A DNA stretch of 64,000 nucleotides from Pseudobutyrivibrio ruminis (lineage in GTDB: Bacteria; Bacillota; Clostridia; Lachnospirales; Lachnospiraceae): NCBI RefSeq assembly GCF_015057245.1, contig NZ_SVET01000002.1, positions 62,001 through 126,000 on the forward strand. Reading direction: 5' to 3'. Shown piece after piece: positions 63,064 through 64,000 of the stretch (the stretch's first letter is position 1; every line of letters begins with the position of its first letter). The position numbers and the translations under genes are program-made. The notes below the pieces were generated by a model. The model made no database searches. It worked only from the letters and a program-made list of their open reading frames with translations, and had not been told where the DNA came from.

Positions 63064-64000
63064 TTAATATACATACTCGGAAAAACCATTATTTTTGTCA
63101 TATGTCACATTTTTTATGCATACAACTTTTTGGTTCGTATTATCAATTACCATAATACTGATTCCATACTCATCTGAAACACTCCAGCTCGAATCACTTT
63201 GCCCTGGCATTGATACTAAAAGACGCTCATCATCGTCTTTAATTTCTATCTCATCTACTTCAGTTCCAGCTGTATTACAGTAGTATACTTTTCCCGCATT
63301 ATCGGTAAGTCCTAAATCATTTGCTTGAGTTATTTTAAACGGTGTACCATCAATAAATGATTTTTCAAATTCACTAATGCAGTTCATATTGTCATAAAGA
63401 AGAATTGTATAATCTCTATCGCCGGCGAACTTGAAAATATCTGCAGTCATGTTTTCCATCTGAATACTATCATCAATAGCAAACATCTGGCGTGGTGTAT
63501 ATGTGTCTGCATCTTCGAATACATCATGGTAGTTTGTTTTTATATATTCACTAAACTTTAACGCACCGTCATTGTTTAAGTGTATTTCGTCTGCAAAATC
63601 TTCAGCAGTAAATATATGCTGTCCCCAGTCAAATGTCACATTATCGTATTTTTCAACGTATCTGTTATAAAAGACCTTTACTGCTTCAATGTATTCATCT
63701 GACATTGCACTATTATCTGGAAGTGGTGGCTTTACAATGTGTACTGCAATACCATTTTCCTGACAAAGTGCTATGGTCTTATCGAAATATGATTCATAAA
63801 GTTCATCTGCTGCAAATTGAGTGTATGGTCTTGCCTGAGATGTAACAAAAACTTCATTTCCTAGTGTAGTGTATCTGCCTCTATGTAGCTCGATTTTATC
63901 CATAGCCGCGACATTTGTTTCATAGCCTCTAACATTTTGTATATCATCGCTCTCTTTATCTTGAGTTAAAAAATTATTAAGGCTAACTATATACTTGCTA
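63064..64000 (-). CDS. SGNH/AlgX-like partner of the MBOAT protein, partial
   Basis: The frame is open to the window edge, so the N-terminus lies outside; a Met at 63903 is internal. About 312 residues are visible. IAVHIVKPPLPDN and DFADEIHLNNDGALKFSEYI, with the D-x-x-H pair, belong to an SGNH hydrolase-like fold. A beta-rich C-terminal part follows. Such proteins take acyl groups from MBOAT partners and place them on extracellular glycans. It is 14 bases upstream of the MBOAT gene. Confidence 0.75.
   Translation of the reverse strand, partial: SKYIVSLNNFLTQDKESDDIQNVRGYETNVAAMDKIELHRGRYTTLGNEVFVTSQARPYTQFAADELYESYFDKTIALCQENGIAVHIVKPPLPDNSAMSDEYIEAVKVFYNRYVEKYDNVTFDWGQHIFTAEDFADEIHLNNDGALKFSEYIKTNYHDVFEDADTYTPRQMFAIDDSIQMENMTADIFKFAGDRDYTILLYDNMNCISEFEKSFIDGTPFKITQANDLGLTDNAGKVYYCNTAGTEVDEIEIKDDDERLLVSMPGQSDSSWSVSDEYGISIMVIDNTNQKVVCIKNVTYDKNNGFSEYVY

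Noticed and set aside
1..64000. tRNA, rRNA and CRISPR arrays.
   Set aside because: No T-arm GTTCGAATC-type sequence, rRNA segment or regularly spaced repeat-spacer series was seen on either strand.

Overview
The window looks like DNA of a low-G+C anaerobic Firmicute, most likely a gut or rumen Lachnospiraceae of the Butyrivibrio/Pseudobutyrivibrio type. The basis is the AT-rich codon usage, the strong AGGAGG-type ribosome binding sites, and the mix of families (DUF1906 lysin, IS21 element, pseudaminic acid genes, many GT-C membrane transferases). The genus is an inference; there is no rRNA or tRNA in the window to prove it.

The window has two parts. Positions 1 to about 15.3 kb are an accessory region. 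It holds a promoter with a LexA-like box driving a small zinc-ribbon protein, a 41-residue peptide and a large peptidoglycan-binding/DUF1906 protein; a serine recombinase; small secreted and membrane proteins of unknown role; a plasmid-type partition module (parA, ribbon-helix-helix protein, XRE regulator) with AT-only palindromic operators; an AlbA_2/ATPase-type regulator behind five helically phased iterons; a tyrosine-recombinase-like protein with a coiled-coil partner; a lipoprotein; and an SH3-like protein. Two long gene-free stretches here, about 8.47-9.05 kb and 10.73-11.66 kb, are strongly structured. G-U wobbles place the RNA on the + strand in both. They are the best candidates for undescribed biology. 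The partition genes suggest a plasmid, chromid or integrated element, but no replication initiator is visible.

At 15.37-18.39 kb an IS21-family element (istA, istB and a third passenger ORF) sits inside the last gene of the second part.

From 18.4 kb to the right edge every gene is on the minus strand and tightly packed. This is one very large surface-glycan locus of more than 45 kb whose 5' end lies beyond the window. In transcription order it has an MBOAT O-acyltransferase with an SGNH-like partner; GT-C membrane transferases; a candidate Wzy polymerase; GT32 and GT2 transferases; a first Wzx flippase; a DUF2142 protein; a polyprenyl-phosphate sugar synthase with DUF2304; further transferases; a second flippase; a pseudaminic acid cassette (pseC, pseF, pseI, pseH, a formyltransferase, a PIG-L deacetylase, pseG); a CDP-hexose reductase candidate; UDP-galactopyranose mutase; rfbF/rfbG for CDP-4-keto-6-deoxyglucose; a G+C-rich CapE/FnlA-type dehydratase; and more GT-C enzymes. 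Together they predict an acylated surface polysaccharide containing a pseudaminic acid derivative (possibly N-formylated), galactofuranose and a CDP-derived 6-deoxyhexose, assembled on a lipid carrier, flipped, polymerised and decorated outside the membrane. The initiating phosphosugar transferase, chain-length regulators and a classical PseB are not in the window.
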